Positions 26,126-33,848 are shown, counted from the first letter of the stretch. The stretch is 64,000 nt of DNA from Arthrobacter sp. Leaf234 (GCF_001422665.1 NZ_LMLU01000010.1:1-64000); one strand, 5' to 3'. A program made the numbers and translations. Notes: generated by a model not told the origin, from the sequence alone.

Positions 26126-26473
26126 TCACACCGCGGACCGGTGGACGCCGCCCGGGCGGGCCCGGAGCGAGGGGCACTCCGGGAGGTCGTCCGGCACGAC
26201 GAGCGAGCAGGTGCCGGTCCGCTCCGTGAGCAGGGGATGCGCGGTGGGGCCGACGATGCCGAGGTTCCGCAGGGTGTCCACCCCCTCACGATCGATGTGC
26301 GTGGCGCCCGTCAGGTCGATGACGACGTTCGGCTCCTGCAGGATGCGGAAGCTGCGGTCGACGATCGGTACGAGCGCGCGGCAGCTGCCCCGCGTGAGGC
26401 AGCCGCGGACGTCGATACGCGCCCATCGGAAGTCGATGTCCAGCTTGATGGTGATGCTCAGCGTGTGCCGCAT
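26126..26473 (-). CDS. STAS-domain protein
   Basis: The 115-residue protein begins SITIKLDIDFRWARIDVRG and has the strand-helix order of a STAS (anti-anti-sigma) domain. NVVIDLTGATHIDREGVDTLRNLG near residues 48-70 is the region that normally carries the phosphorylatable Ser/Thr; here the residues at that spot are His-Ile-Asp-Arg, so a phospho-switch like SpoIIAA/RsbV may be absent. No anti-sigma kinase gene lies beside it. It could be a regulatory adaptor in a stress-sigma pathway, but the partner is unknown. The last 20 residues are basic and unstructured. Confidence 0.65.
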   Translation of the reverse strand: MRHTLSITIKLDIDFRWARIDVRGCLTRGSCRALVPIVDRSFRILQEPNVVIDLTGATHIDREGVDTLRNLGIVGPTAHPLLTERTGTCSLVVPDDLPECPSLRARPGGVHRSAV

Positions 26474-26617
26474 GGCTCCGGTCTCCCCAGGGTGGGACGG
26501 TCCCTCGCGCCCGGCTGCTCAAGCTCTTTCAGGCTAGTGACGGAAAGGGTGTCGGTGCCGGACCGGATCTTCCTTGACAGGAGGGCGTGCGCCGGGACCG
26601 CAGGCGCTGATCGAGGG

Positions 26618-27472
26618 CTACCGCGCGGGACGCGGCTCCCCGGCGTCGAACGCCTCCCTCACCGGTCCGACCAGGACCGCGGCGGGGTGCGGGCCGGCCG
26701 CGAGCAGCGCGGCGGTCCATGACGCGGGCCAGGGAGCGGGACGGGCTGCCACGACGACGTTGCCCGCCGAGCTGCCGTCCACCATCCCGGCCTCGGTGAG
26801 GACCGCTGTCGATTCCGCGAGGGAGGACAGCTGCCGGCTCTGCGCCCGGGCGAAGGCGAGCGGCGGATCGTCGCCCACGTTGACGAGCACCACGCCGTCC
26901 GGTGCGCAGACGCGCAGGAGGTGGGCCGCGAAGTCCGGCGAGGTGAGGTGGGCCGGGGCGTCGGATCCGGCGAAGATGTCCAGGACGACGGCGTCGAAGG
27001 ATCCGTCGGCCTCCTCCAGCACGACATCGGCGGCGTCGCCGATCACGATGTCGCAGCCGGTACCGTCCGCGAGCGGCATCTCCGCGAGGACGAAGTCGAT
27101 CAGCTCGGCATCGAGGTCGACGGCGACCTGCGCGGACCCGGGTCGCGTCGCGTGGACGTAGCGGACCAGGGTGAGTGCCCCCGCGCCGAGGTGGAGCACC
27201 CTCAAGGGTGCGCCGGGTGCTCCGAGCAGGTCGATCACGTGGGCGATGCGCTGGAGGTACTCGTAGAAGACGCGGCCCGGGTGCGCGACGTCGACGTGGG
27301 ACTGCTGGGCGCCACCGATGCTGAGGATCAGTGCGCCGTCGATGTAGGCGTCCTCGTCGATCTCCGCGTACGCACCCGAGACGGGGAGCCAGCGGGTCGG
27401 CACGTCGAATCCGTCGTCGCCGTCGGCGGCCTTCGGGCCGTCGTGGCCGGCCGTGGCGTCCGGGACGTTCAT
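26618..27472 (-). CDS. Spermidine synthase-like methyltransferase-fold protein
   Basis: The 284-residue protein starts at ATG 27472, sharing TATGA with the stop of the aminotransferase gene, so the two are translationally coupled. It has a Rossmann methyltransferase/aminopropyltransferase fold: LHLGAGALTLVRYVHA (SAM-type loop), VDLDAEL after strand two, IGDAADV and VVLDIF with the catalytic-region Asp. The usual GGGDG glycine loop of true spermidine synthases is replaced by LGAGAL, so aminopropyl transfer is uncertain. Many actinobacteria carry this paired arrangement. Substrate unknown. Confidence 0.75.
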   Translation of the reverse strand: MNVPDATAGHDGPKAADGDDGFDVPTRWLPVSGAYAEIDEDAYIDGALILSIGGAQQSHVDVAHPGRVFYEYLQRIAHVIDLLGAPGAPLRVLHLGAGALTLVRYVHATRPGSAQVAVDLDAELIDFVLAEMPLADGTGCDIVIGDAADVVLEEADGSFDAVVLDIFAGSDAPAHLTSPDFAAHLLRVCAPDGVVLVNVGDDPPLAFARAQSRQLSSLAESTAVLTEAGMVDGSSAGNVVVAARPAPWPASWTAALLAAGPHPAAVLVGPVREAFDAGEPRPAR

Positions 27473-28713
27473 ACGCGGTCCCGGAGGGTGGCCAGGCGCC
27501 GGGCGCCCTCCTCGATCACGTCGAAGCGCTTGCAGAAGGCGAAGCGGAGGAGCGACCTCGTCCGGGCGGCGCCGTCCTCGTGGCAGAACATCGCCACCGG
27601 TATGGCGGCCACGCCGATGAGCGAGGGCAACCTGCGGGCGAGGGCCGTCGCGTCGTCGATACCGAGGGGGGACGCGTCGACCGTCGTGAAGAACGTCCCC
27701 TCGGGCTCGAACACCTCGAATCCCGCGGCGCGGAGTCCCTCGCCCAGGAGGTCGCGCTTCCGCCGGAGGGTGGCCGCCACGGAGCCGAAGAACTCGTCGG
27801 GCAGGCCGAGGCCTAGGGCCACCGCACTCTGGAAGGGAGTGCCGGAGGTATAGGTGAGGAACGTCTTGACGGTGCGCACCTGAGCCACGAGTTCCGCCGG
27901 CCCGCTGAGCCACCCGACCTTCCATCCCGTCACGGAGAAGGTCTTGCCTGCCGAAGAGATGGTCAGGGTGCGCGACGCCGCTCCGGGGAGCGTGGCGATC
28001 GGGATGTGCTCGGGGCCGAAGCGGAGGTGCTCGTACACCTCGTCGGTGACGATGATGGCACCGTGCCGCTCCGCCAACCGGACGATCGTCTCCAGTGCCT
28101 CCCGCCGGAAGACGCTTCCGGTGGGATTGTGCGGGTTGTTGACGACGACGATCCTCGTGCGGTCCGTGAAGGCCGCCGCGAGCGAGGCGGCATCCGGCTG
28201 GAAGTCCGGCGCCAGCAGGGGAGCTGTCGTATGGGTGGCTCCGGAGAGGCCGATCACGGCGCCGTAGGAATCGTAGAAGGGCTCGAAGGTCAGCACCTCG
28301 TCGCCCGGCCCGGCGAAGGCGAGAATGGCCGCGGCGATGGATTCCGTGGCGCCGGTGCTCACGATCACCTCGGTCCGGGGATCGACGGTGAGCCCGTAGA
28401 AGCGCTCCTGATGGGCGGCGATGGCGTCACGCAGCACGGCGAGGCCCTGTCCGGGAGCGTACTGGTTGGCCCCGTCGGCGATGGCCGACCTCGCGGCGTC
28501 GAGGATCTCCCGCGGCCCGTCCTCGTCGGGGAAGCCCTGCCCGAGGTTGATCGCCGCGTGCTTCTGCGCGAGGGCGGTGACCTCCTCGAAGATGGTGATC
28601 CCGAGCCCGCCGTCCCCGCCGAGCAGGTTCGCGCCGGCAGCGGTTCTCGCCCACGGGGCGGCCGGGCGGGTGGTGGGGAGGTGCGGAGAGGTTCGCTCGG
28701 CATCGGTGCTCAT
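27469..28713 (-). CDS. PLP-dependent aminotransferase, class I/II
   Basis: 414 residues starting at ATG 28713. The fold-type I features are all seen: LGQGFPDEDGP near the N-terminus, QYAPGQGLAVLRDAIA, NNPHNPTGSVF, VTDEVYEHL (Asp binding the PLP ring) and SSAGKTFSVTGWKVGW with the Schiff-base Lys. A C-terminal RFAFCK supplies the substrate-carboxylate Arg. The pattern fits the kynurenine/methionine aminotransferase and DapC-like (YbdL) subgroup. The exact amino donor cannot be fixed. The gene is transcribed away from coaD and overlaps the next gene by 4 bp. Confidence 0.88.
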   Translation of the reverse strand: MSTDAERTSPHLPTTRPAAPWARTAAGANLLGGDGGLGITIFEEVTALAQKHAAINLGQGFPDEDGPREILDAARSAIADGANQYAPGQGLAVLRDAIAAHQERFYGLTVDPRTEVIVSTGATESIAAAILAFAGPGDEVLTFEPFYDSYGAVIGLSGATHTTAPLLAPDFQPDAASLAAAFTDRTRIVVVNNPHNPTGSVFRREALETIVRLAERHGAIIVTDEVYEHLRFGPEHIPIATLPGAASRTLTISSAGKTFSVTGWKVGWLSGPAELVAQVRTVKTFLTYTSGTPFQSAVALGLGLPDEFFGSVAATLRRKRDLLGEGLRAAGFEVFEPEGTFFTTVDASPLGIDDATALARRLPSLIGVAAIPVAMFCHEDGAARTRSLLRFAFCKRFDVIEEGARRLATLRDRV

Positions 28714-28768
28714 GCCACCAGTATCCCGGTGACGGCGGCCGAGGGGTGGACCCGGGAGCGGGACTCGG

Positions 28769-28774
28769 TACCGT
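28769..28774 (+). promoter_or_regulatory. Probable -10 element of coaD
   Basis: TACCGT ends 6 nt before the coaD ATG, with spacer GGAGGC. This is the same layout as at thiL and rsmD. No -35 match is clear. Confidence 0.4.
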
Positions 28775-28780
28775 GGAGGC

Positions 28781-29254
28781 ATGAGTCGCGCCGTCTGCCC
28801 CGGATCCTTCGACCCCCTCCACAACGGACACATCGAGGTCATCGGGCGTGCAGCGCGCCTGTTCGACGAGGTGCTCGTCGCGGTGTCGACCAATTACGCC
28901 AAGAACTACCGCTTCTCCGGCGAGGAGCGCATCGCTTTCTGCGTCGACAGCCTCGCGCACCTGCCGAACATCCGCGTGGTCCCCATGGGCGCCGGCCTCC
29001 TGGCGGACTTCTGCCGCGAGAACGGAGCGACGGCGCTCGTGAAGGGCCTTCGCTCGAGCCTCGACTTCGACTACGAGCTGCCCATGGCGACGATGAACCG
29101 GCACCTGGCCGATGTCGAGACCGTCTTCCTACCGACGGGCACCGACTTCGCCCACGTCTCCTCCACCCTGCTGAAGGAGGTGGCCGCACTGGGGGGCGAC
29201 ATCCGTCCGTTCGTGCCCGACGCCGTCCTCCGACGCCTCGTCGACCGGGTCTGA
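28781..29254 (+). CDS. coaD: Phosphopantetheine adenylyltransferase
   Basis: Adenylates 4'-phosphopantetheine to dephospho-CoA, the fourth step of CoA synthesis. The 157-residue protein has the nucleotidyltransferase signature at its start, CPGSFDPLHNGHIEVI with the HxGH motif at residues 14-17. It also has KNYRFSGEERIAF, LVKGLRSSLDFDYE and the C-terminal HVSSTLLKEVA. Length is standard. Its last codons form one arm of a terminator hairpin shared with the convergent YdcF-like gene. Confidence 0.96.
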   Translation: MSRAVCPGSFDPLHNGHIEVIGRAARLFDEVLVAVSTNYAKNYRFSGEERIAFCVDSLAHLPNIRVVPMGAGLLADFCRENGATALVKGLRSSLDFDYELPMATMNRHLADVETVFLPTGTDFAHVSSTLLKEVAALGGDIRPFVPDAVLRRLVDRV

Positions 29255-29288
29255 GGGCCGTTCGACGGCGCGGTCTGTCAGACCCGGT
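29244..29288. terminator. Bidirectional terminator overlapping the stops of coaD and the YdcF-like gene
   Basis: ACCGGGTCTGA (29244-29254) pairs perfectly with TCAGACCCGGT (29278-29288) over 11 bp. Each arm includes the last codons and TGA of one of the two convergent genes, so the coding ends themselves encode the terminator. Confidence 0.6.
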
Positions 29289-29874
29289 TGGCGCAGACCG
29301 GACGGAGGACGGACGTAGCGAGTGCGATGCTCTCCTCGGTGAATCTCGCGATCCACTGCCCTGGACCGAGATCAGGGTGCGATGCAGCCATGGTGACCGT
29401 GGCTTTCGAACACTGGGAGATGTTGAGGTGTGAGCGCGTCACATGGTACGTCGAGGTCACGACGATGATGTCGTCCCAGCCGCGATCCCGGGACATGTCG
29501 CTGATGGATCGTGCTTCGCCGCGGGTGGTCAGCGGATCCGGGCGGAAACACGTGGTCCTCCGGGTCTCCGCTCCACACAGGGCGTCCGCCCGCGTGTTGC
29601 CCGGCAGGCCCGTCGACGACAGCACGAGGAGGGGTGCGGCGCCCGTGTCGACGAGATCCTGTCCCACCGCGAGGCGCTCGTCCGAAGCACCCGCCAGCAC
29701 GAACACCGCATCTGCGCGACCCGTCTCGGCGAGAGGCGGGTTGTAGAAGAGCTCGTAGGCTGTGAGGAGCCACAGGACGAGCAGCACCGTGCAGAAGTGC
29801 AGAGTCCGGCGGAGCACCCGCGGGAGGCCATCCGGTGTCCCAGCAGGATGCGGAGGGATGGAAGGGCTGGTCAC
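29278..29874 (-). CDS. YdcF/SanA-like DUF218 membrane protein
   Basis: 198 residues starting at GTG 29874. One hydrophobic helix (about 26-46) anchors an external DUF218 domain. The domain shows DAVFVLAGASDERLAVG, LLVLSS, a Cys pair within the middle (LCGAETRRTTC), TRGEARSI and VVTSTYHVTRSH, the conserved His-containing block. ElyC/SanA/YdcF proteins affect envelope integrity but their chemistry is not established. It is transcribed alone, opposite coaD and divergent from the DUF177 operon. Confidence 0.8.
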   Translation of the reverse strand: MTSPSIPPHPAGTPDGLPRVLRRTLHFCTVLLVLWLLTAYELFYNPPLAETGRADAVFVLAGASDERLAVGQDLVDTGAAPLLVLSSTGLPGNTRADALCGAETRRTTCFRPDPLTTRGEARSISDMSRDRGWDDIIVVTSTYHVTRSHLNISQCSKATVTMAASHPDLGPGQWIARFTEESIALATSVLRPVCANRV

Positions 29875-29880
29875 CCTCCG

Positions 29881-29886
29881 AGGGTA
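29881..29886 (-). promoter_or_regulatory. Probable -10 element of the YdcF-like gene
   Basis: On the minus strand TACCCT lies 6 nt before the GTG start, with spacer CGGAGG. This repeats the compact layout seen at rsmD and coaD. Confidence 0.4.
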
Positions 29887-29902
29887 GACGTACGGCCGCG
29901 TT

Positions 29903-29932
29903 TTGGGCCTGCCGGTCCCATCGGGCTAGGAT
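29903..29932 (+). promoter_or_regulatory. Promoter of the DUF177-rpmF-rnc-mutM operon
   Basis: TTGGGC (29903-29908) and TAGGAT (29927-29932) are 18 bp apart. Transcription would begin near 29939, about 27 nt before the predicted start codon. Confidence 0.5.
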
Positions 29933-29965
29933 GGTACGTCGGTCATATGTTCTACAGGAGTCACC

Positions 29966-30556
29966 ATTAGCAGCGATCTCAGTTCGCCCCTGACATTCAG
30001 TGTCAAGGATCTCGGACGCAGTCCGGGGAGCATGCGGACCATCGAAGAACATGTTCCGGCACCCAAGGATTTCGGCGTGGCGCTGATCGGCGTGCAGGAG
30101 GGCTCCGACATGGAGCTGGACCTGCGGTTCGAATCGGTCCACGAGGGAATCCTGGTGTCGGGAACGGCAAACGTCGAGGTGACCGGCGAGTGCGGCCGTT
30201 GCCTGGAGCCATTGCGGTTCGACCGCGACGTGGACCTCCAGGAACTCTTCTTCTACAGCGACTCTGCGTCGCTGTCGGTGGAAGAGGACGAAGAACAGCA
30301 CCGGGTGGAGAGCGATTCCGTCGATCTGGAGCCCGTGCTGAGGGATGCGGTGGTCACCTCGCTGCCATTCCAGCCGGTGTGCCGGGAGGATTGTCAGGGC
30401 CTGTGTTCCGAGTGCGGAGCACGGCTGAACGACGATCCGGACCACCACCACGAAGTACTGGATCCCCGCTGGTCAGCCCTCGCAGGGCTGGCGGGCACTG
30501 CCGCCGAGAACGATGCGGCACCCAAGTCAGAGTCAGACGAGAAGGAAGAGAGTTAG
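29966..30556 (+). CDS. DUF177 (YceD-like) protein, probable AUU start
   Basis: The gene always upstream of rpmF; bacterial DUF177/YceD and its plant homologue take part in 23S rRNA or 50S maturation. The family N-terminus (SSDLSSPLTFSVKDLGRSPG) begins right after an ATT at 29966 that has AGGAG 5 nt upstream. In frame back to the stop at 29927 there is no ATG, GTG or TTG, and the first ATG (30032) would remove 22 conserved residues. The 196-residue product has two Cys pairs, GECGRC and a CREDCQGLCSECG block, probably a zinc site, and an acidic tail. The rpmF start follows 2 nt after the stop. Confidence 0.85.
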   Translation: MSSDLSSPLTFSVKDLGRSPGSMRTIEEHVPAPKDFGVALIGVQEGSDMELDLRFESVHEGILVSGTANVEVTGECGRCLEPLRFDRDVDLQELFFYSDSASLSVEEDEEQHRVESDSVDLEPVLRDAVVTSLPFQPVCREDCQGLCSECGARLNDDPDHHHEVLDPRWSALAGLAGTAAENDAAPKSESDEKEES

Positions 30557-30558
30557 CC

Positions 30559-30762
30559 GTGGCTGTCCCGAAACGGAAGATGTCCCGCGCGAATACCCGT
30601 GCACGCCGGTCCCAGTGGAAGGCAACCGCCCCCAGGCTGGTCAAGACCCTCGAGAACGGTCGCGTCACCTACAGCCTCGCCCACCAGGCCAAGGTTGTCA
30701 CCGACTCGGCCGGCACCCCGCTGTTCCTCGAGTACAAGGGCCGCAAGGTAGCCGACGTCTGA
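30559..30762 (+). CDS. rpmF: 50S ribosomal protein L32
   Basis: 67 residues from GTG 30559: AVPKRKMSRANTRARRSQWK then LVKTLENGRVTYSLAHQ, the standard L32 sequence. This is the Cys-free form without the zinc-ribbon Cys pairs. It is coupled to DUF177, as almost everywhere in bacteria. Confidence 0.97.
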   Translation: MAVPKRKMSRANTRARRSQWKATAPRLVKTLENGRVTYSLAHQAKVVTDSAGTPLFLEYKGRKVADV

Positions 30763-30840
30763 CATCGGTGCACCTTCCGCTGCTGTGCTCCGCGCAGCGG
30801 CGGAAAACGCCGGTCCGACGCGTGATCAGCTGATGCGGTC

Positions 30841-31662
30841 GTGAAGAATACAGAAGAACTCTCGAAGCGTCTCGGTGTCACTATCGACACCGAGACGCTT
30901 CGTCTTGCCCTGACGCACAGGTCCTACGCGTACGAGAAGGGCGGCATCCCCACCAACGAGCGCCTCGAGTTCCTCGGTGACTCGGTGCTCGGCCTCTCGG
31001 TGACGGACGCGCTGTACAGGGACAACCCGGATCTGTCCGAGGGTGAACTGGCGAAGCGACGGTCCGCCGTCGTCAGCACCAGGGCGCTCGCCGGCGTCGC
31101 CAGGGCACTGGACCTCGGCAGCTACGTGCTGCTCGGCCAGGGGGAGAAGCTGACCAACGGGCGGGACAAGGCCTCCATCCTCGCCGACACCATGGAGGCC
31201 GTGATCGGCGCCGCGTACCTGAGCCACGGCATCGAGACCGCCCGCGCCATGGTCATGCGCCTCATCGGTCCCCTCCTGCGGGACTCCGCCGTGCTCGGTG
31301 AGGGGACGGACTGGAAGACCCGGATCCAGGAGACGGCAGCGGGCAGGCGGCTCGGCGCCATCGACTATCAGGTCGACGGGACGGGTCCCGACCATGCGCG
31401 CACCTTCACCGCGCGTCTCGTCATCGGCGGGGTGGAGTACGGCGCGGGCGGTGGGCACTCGAAGAAGGAGGCCGAGCAGGCGGCTGCGGCTGCTTCGTGG
31501 AAGCTCCTCGCCGACGTTCAGGACGTGCCTGCGATCGTCACGGGAGCCGGCGACGTCGGCGTGCGTCCTGCAGGTGTCGTGACCGGTCGCTCTGGCGGCG
31601 CGCGGAGGCACACCGACCACGCGGGGCTCCCCGAGCGCTCAGACTCCGACGACGGAGCATGA
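30841..31662 (+). CDS. rnc: Ribonuclease III
   Basis: Cuts double-stranded RNA, including rRNA precursors. The 273-residue protein starts at GTG 30841; the ribosome-binding site is weak. The signature ERLEFLGDSVL is at residues 40-50, with catalytic Asp/Glu further on (DTMEAVIGAAYL), and the double-stranded RNA-binding domain runs from about 155 to 225 (GGGHSKKEAEQAAAAASW). A disordered tail of 45 residues follows. Codons 8-21 contain a 17-bp perfect inverted repeat, unusual within so conserved a region. The gene lies between rpmF and mutM, and its stop touches the mutM start. Confidence 0.96.
   Translation: MKNTEELSKRLGVTIDTETLRLALTHRSYAYEKGGIPTNERLEFLGDSVLGLSVTDALYRDNPDLSEGELAKRRSAVVSTRALAGVARALDLGSYVLLGQGEKLTNGRDKASILADTMEAVIGAAYLSHGIETARAMVMRLIGPLLRDSAVLGEGTDWKTRIQETAAGRRLGAIDYQVDGTGPDHARTFTARLVIGGVEYGAGGGHSKKEAEQAAAAASWKLLADVQDVPAIVTGAGDVGVRPAGVVTGRSGGARRHTDHAGLPERSDSDDGA
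30863..30902 (+). promoter_or_regulatory. Perfect RNA hairpin in the first codons of rnc
   Basis: CGAAGCGTCTCGGTGTC (30863-30879) pairs with 30886-30902 over 17 bp with no mismatch, around the loop ACTATC. It begins 22 nt after the start of the GTG codon. As RNA it would be a strong double-stranded element at the translation start of the gene for the double-strand-specific nuclease, a plausible site of self-cleavage. Confidence 0.6.
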
Positions 31663-32625
31663 GTGCCTGAACTCCCCGAGGTGGAGGTGGTCCGGCGGGG
31701 ACTGTCCCGCTGGGTCACCGGGCGGGCGGTCGAGAAGGTCGACGTCCTCGATCCACGATCCCTGCGTCGTCATGTCAACGGGGTCGAGGATTTCGTCGGC
31801 GACGTCACCGGCGCGCGCATCACCGATGTGGTGCGGCGCGGGAAGTTCCTCTGGATGGTCCTCGAGGATCCGGCGGCGGATGACGCCGCCCCGCCGCTGG
31901 CGCTGATGGCCCACCTCGGCATGAGCGGGCAGCTGCTCATCGAGGACGCAGCGGCGCCCCTGGAGAAGCACCTGAAGGTTCGCATTGCCCTGTCGCGGGC
32001 GACAGGGGAGGACGGCTCCGCCCTGCCCACGGATCTGCGTTTCGTCGACCAGCGGATCTTCGGCGGGATGTTCGTCACGGGCTTCGAGCCGACACCGGAC
32101 GGTCACCCCGGTGGGCTGGGGGGAAGCGACACCGCGCTCGTGCCCCACCAGGCCGCGCACATCGCCCGCGACCCCCTCGATCCTGCATTCTTCTTCGAGG
32201 AGTTCCACCAGCGCCTGCGCCGCCGTCGCACGGGGTTGAAGCGTGCCCTGCTCGACCAGGGACTCGTCTCGGGGATCGGGAACATCTACGCCGACGAGGC
32301 GCTGTGGGCTGCGCGCCTCCACTATGCGCGGCCCACGGAGACGATGCGCCGACCCGACACCCGGCGCATCGTGGACGCCGCCACCGAGGTGATGACCCGT
32401 GCCCTTGCCGCTGGGGGGACGAGCTTCGACTCCCTCTACGTCAACGTCAACGGTGCATCGGGCTACTTCGCCCGCGATCTCGAGGCCTACGGGCGTTCAG
32501 GCCGGCCGTGCCGCAGGTGTGCTGCAGAGGGACGGACCACGTTGATCCGGCGGGGGCATTTCATGAACAGGTCCTCCTTCTTCTGCCCCGTCTGCCAGCC
32601 CCGGCCGCGGAACGCGAGACCCTGA
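31663..32625 (+). CDS. mutM: Formamidopyrimidine-DNA glycosylase
   Basis: Removes oxidised purines such as 8-oxoguanine and nicks the abasic site. The 320-residue protein opens [13 protein letters not shown] with catalytic Pro2 and Glu3. Lys in RRGKFLW and the helix-two-turn-helix [15 protein letters not shown] follow. It ends with the zinc finger [15 protein letters not shown]. It is slightly longer than usual (about 280-300) because of an insert around residues 140-165. The GTG start follows the rnc stop directly, so the genes form one transcript. Confidence 0.96.
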   Translation: MPELPEVEVVRRGLSRWVTGRAVEKVDVLDPRSLRRHVNGVEDFVGDVTGARITDVVRRGKFLWMVLEDPAADDAAPPLALMAHLGMSGQLLIEDAAAPLEKHLKVRIALSRATGEDGSALPTDLRFVDQRIFGGMFVTGFEPTPDGHPGGLGGSDTALVPHQAAHIARDPLDPAFFFEEFHQRLRRRRTGLKRALLDQGLVSGIGNIYADEALWAARLHYARPTETMRRPDTRRIVDAATEVMTRALAAGGTSFDSLYVNVNGASGYFARDLEAYGRSGRPCRRCAAEGRTTLIRRGHFMNRSSFFCPVCQPRPRNARP

Positions 32626-32667
32626 GCAGCGCCGGGACAGCGGCACCCGGCCGTCCGTGATCCAAAC

Positions 32668-32696
32668 GTGACAAGTCGGGGATCACCGCGTACCGT
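32668..32696 (+). promoter_or_regulatory. Promoter of the riboswitch-controlled wall hydrolase
   Basis: GTGACA (32668-32673), a 17-bp spacer and TACCGT (32691-32696) form a good vegetative promoter. Transcription should start near 32703, leaving a leader of about 240 nt. Confidence 0.65.
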
Positions 32697-32740
32697 TGAA
32701 CCCGCGCCCGCTCCACCACGGAGGGGCGCCCCTCCTCTCT

Positions 32741-32930
32741 CTGCCTAACCCTGTCGATGAGGACGGACCGTTCGCTACACACATCGACAGGGGCGGGGGA
32801 ACCGATAGCGGACCCACTCACGGGTCCTAGGGGTCAAGACGCGCGTGCACCAGCTCTGGGGCGGTGGTGCACGAACACCACGTCCGGATGTCCCATCCGA
32901 ACCCGACAGCTAACTTCGTAGGCATTGGGA
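32741..32930 (+). promoter_or_regulatory. c-di-AMP riboswitch (ydaO/yuaA family)
   Basis: The leader contains the conserved blocks of this class: CCTAACCCTG near 32744, GGCGGGGGAACCG near 32792, and near the 3' end CATCCGAACCCGACAGCTAAC with CGTAGGC (about 32894-32922). An 11-bp stem joins 32749-32759 with 32782-32792, and CGGATG/CATCCG closes a small hairpin at 32885-32899. Family members bind cyclic di-AMP and usually switch off expression when it is high; in actinobacteria they commonly precede NlpC/P60 or Rpf wall-hydrolase genes, as here. The assignment is from recognised sequence blocks, not a covariance search. Confidence 0.88.
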
Positions 32931-32941
32931 AAGGCATCAGC

Positions 32942-33772
32942 ATGTCCAAGAAGAGCCATATCGCACGCCACCGGGCAGTCCCCACGCGTGTCAACCCCCT
33001 CGTTACCGCCTCACGGGCCGTCTCCGCGAGCGCCTCGATCGCCGGCAAGCCCGCCGCCGTCGTCGTCGCGGCCTCCGGCCTCATGGTCGGCGCGGCACTG
33101 CCCGCCAGCGCTTCCGGCGAGATCAGCGTCCAGTCGGTTCCCGTCCAGCAGGTCGTGGCCACCCCCGCCGCAGCCGGTACCTACACCGTCCAGTCCGGTG
33201 ACACCCTCGGCAGCATCGCCGCGGCCCATGGCGTCAGCCTGGACACCCTGTTCTCGGCGAACGGCCTGGGCTACGCCTCGGTCATCTACCCGGGCCAGTC
33301 CATCGCACTCGGCGGATCCGCCGCTCCCCAGCAGCAGTACTCGGTGCAGTCCGCCTCGATCGTCGCCGCTCCCGTAGCAGCGCCCGTCGCCGCCCCTGTC
33401 GATGACGCGCCGACCTACAGCCTCCAGTCCTCGTCGATCGGCGCCACCGGCATCGTCGGAACGGCCATGCAGGGCGAGGGATCGGGCTACGTCTACGGCG
33501 GCACGGCCTTCGGCGGCTGGGACTGCTCGGGCTTCGTCCAGTGGGTCTACGCGCAGAACGGCATCAACCTGCCGCGCACCACGTGGTCCCAGTTCGCCGC
33601 CCTGCGCCCCACCGGTAACCCCCAGCCGGGTGACCTGGTGAGCCAGAACGGTGGGAGCCACGTCGGCATCTACCTCGGCAACGGCCAGATGATCAGCGCA
33701 CTGAACCCGTCGCAGGGTACGCAGGTGCACTCCGTGTCCGTCATGTCGGTGGACGGATACTACACCCGCTGA
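32942..33772 (+). CDS. Secreted LysM-NlpC/P60 peptidoglycan hydrolase
   Basis: A 276-residue exported peptidase that should cut peptide stems of peptidoglycan. ATG 32942 is chosen because AAAGG lies upstream; longer starts would run into the riboswitch. A long twin-basic N-region and hydrophobic stretch end near ASAS (about residue 58). A LysM module (YTVQSGDTLGSIAAAHG) spans about 81-124, then Ala/Val/Pro linker repeats. The NlpC/P60 domain holds Cys195 (WDCSGFVQWVY) and His240 (GGSHVGIYLG); the third polar residue follows. Control by the c-di-AMP riboswitch ties its synthesis to osmotic and wall status. A strong terminator follows. Confidence 0.93.
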   Translation: MSKKSHIARHRAVPTRVNPLVTASRAVSASASIAGKPAAVVVAASGLMVGAALPASASGEISVQSVPVQQVVATPAAAGTYTVQSGDTLGSIAAAHGVSLDTLFSANGLGYASVIYPGQSIALGGSAAPQQQYSVQSASIVAAPVAAPVAAPVDDAPTYSLQSSSIGATGIVGTAMQGEGSGYVYGGTAFGGWDCSGFVQWVYAQNGINLPRTTWSQFAALRPTGNPQPGDLVSQNGGSHVGIYLGNGQMISALNPSQGTQVHSVSVMSVDGYYTR

Positions 33773-33848
33773 TCGATCGGTCGGCCCACCCGGTCCGCGG
33801 TCACGCTGCGAGCCGAAGGAGTGGGGTCGAGCTCCAGCGGTGACGCCT

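Noticed and set aside
29881-29965. Region before DUF177 considered for a tRNA gene
   Set aside because: No cloverleaf or T-loop sequence; it is promoter and leader.
32864-32941. Upstream start for the NlpC/P60 protein
   Set aside because: It would lie inside the riboswitch and lacks homology; ATG 32942 has a ribosome-binding site and a normal signal peptide.
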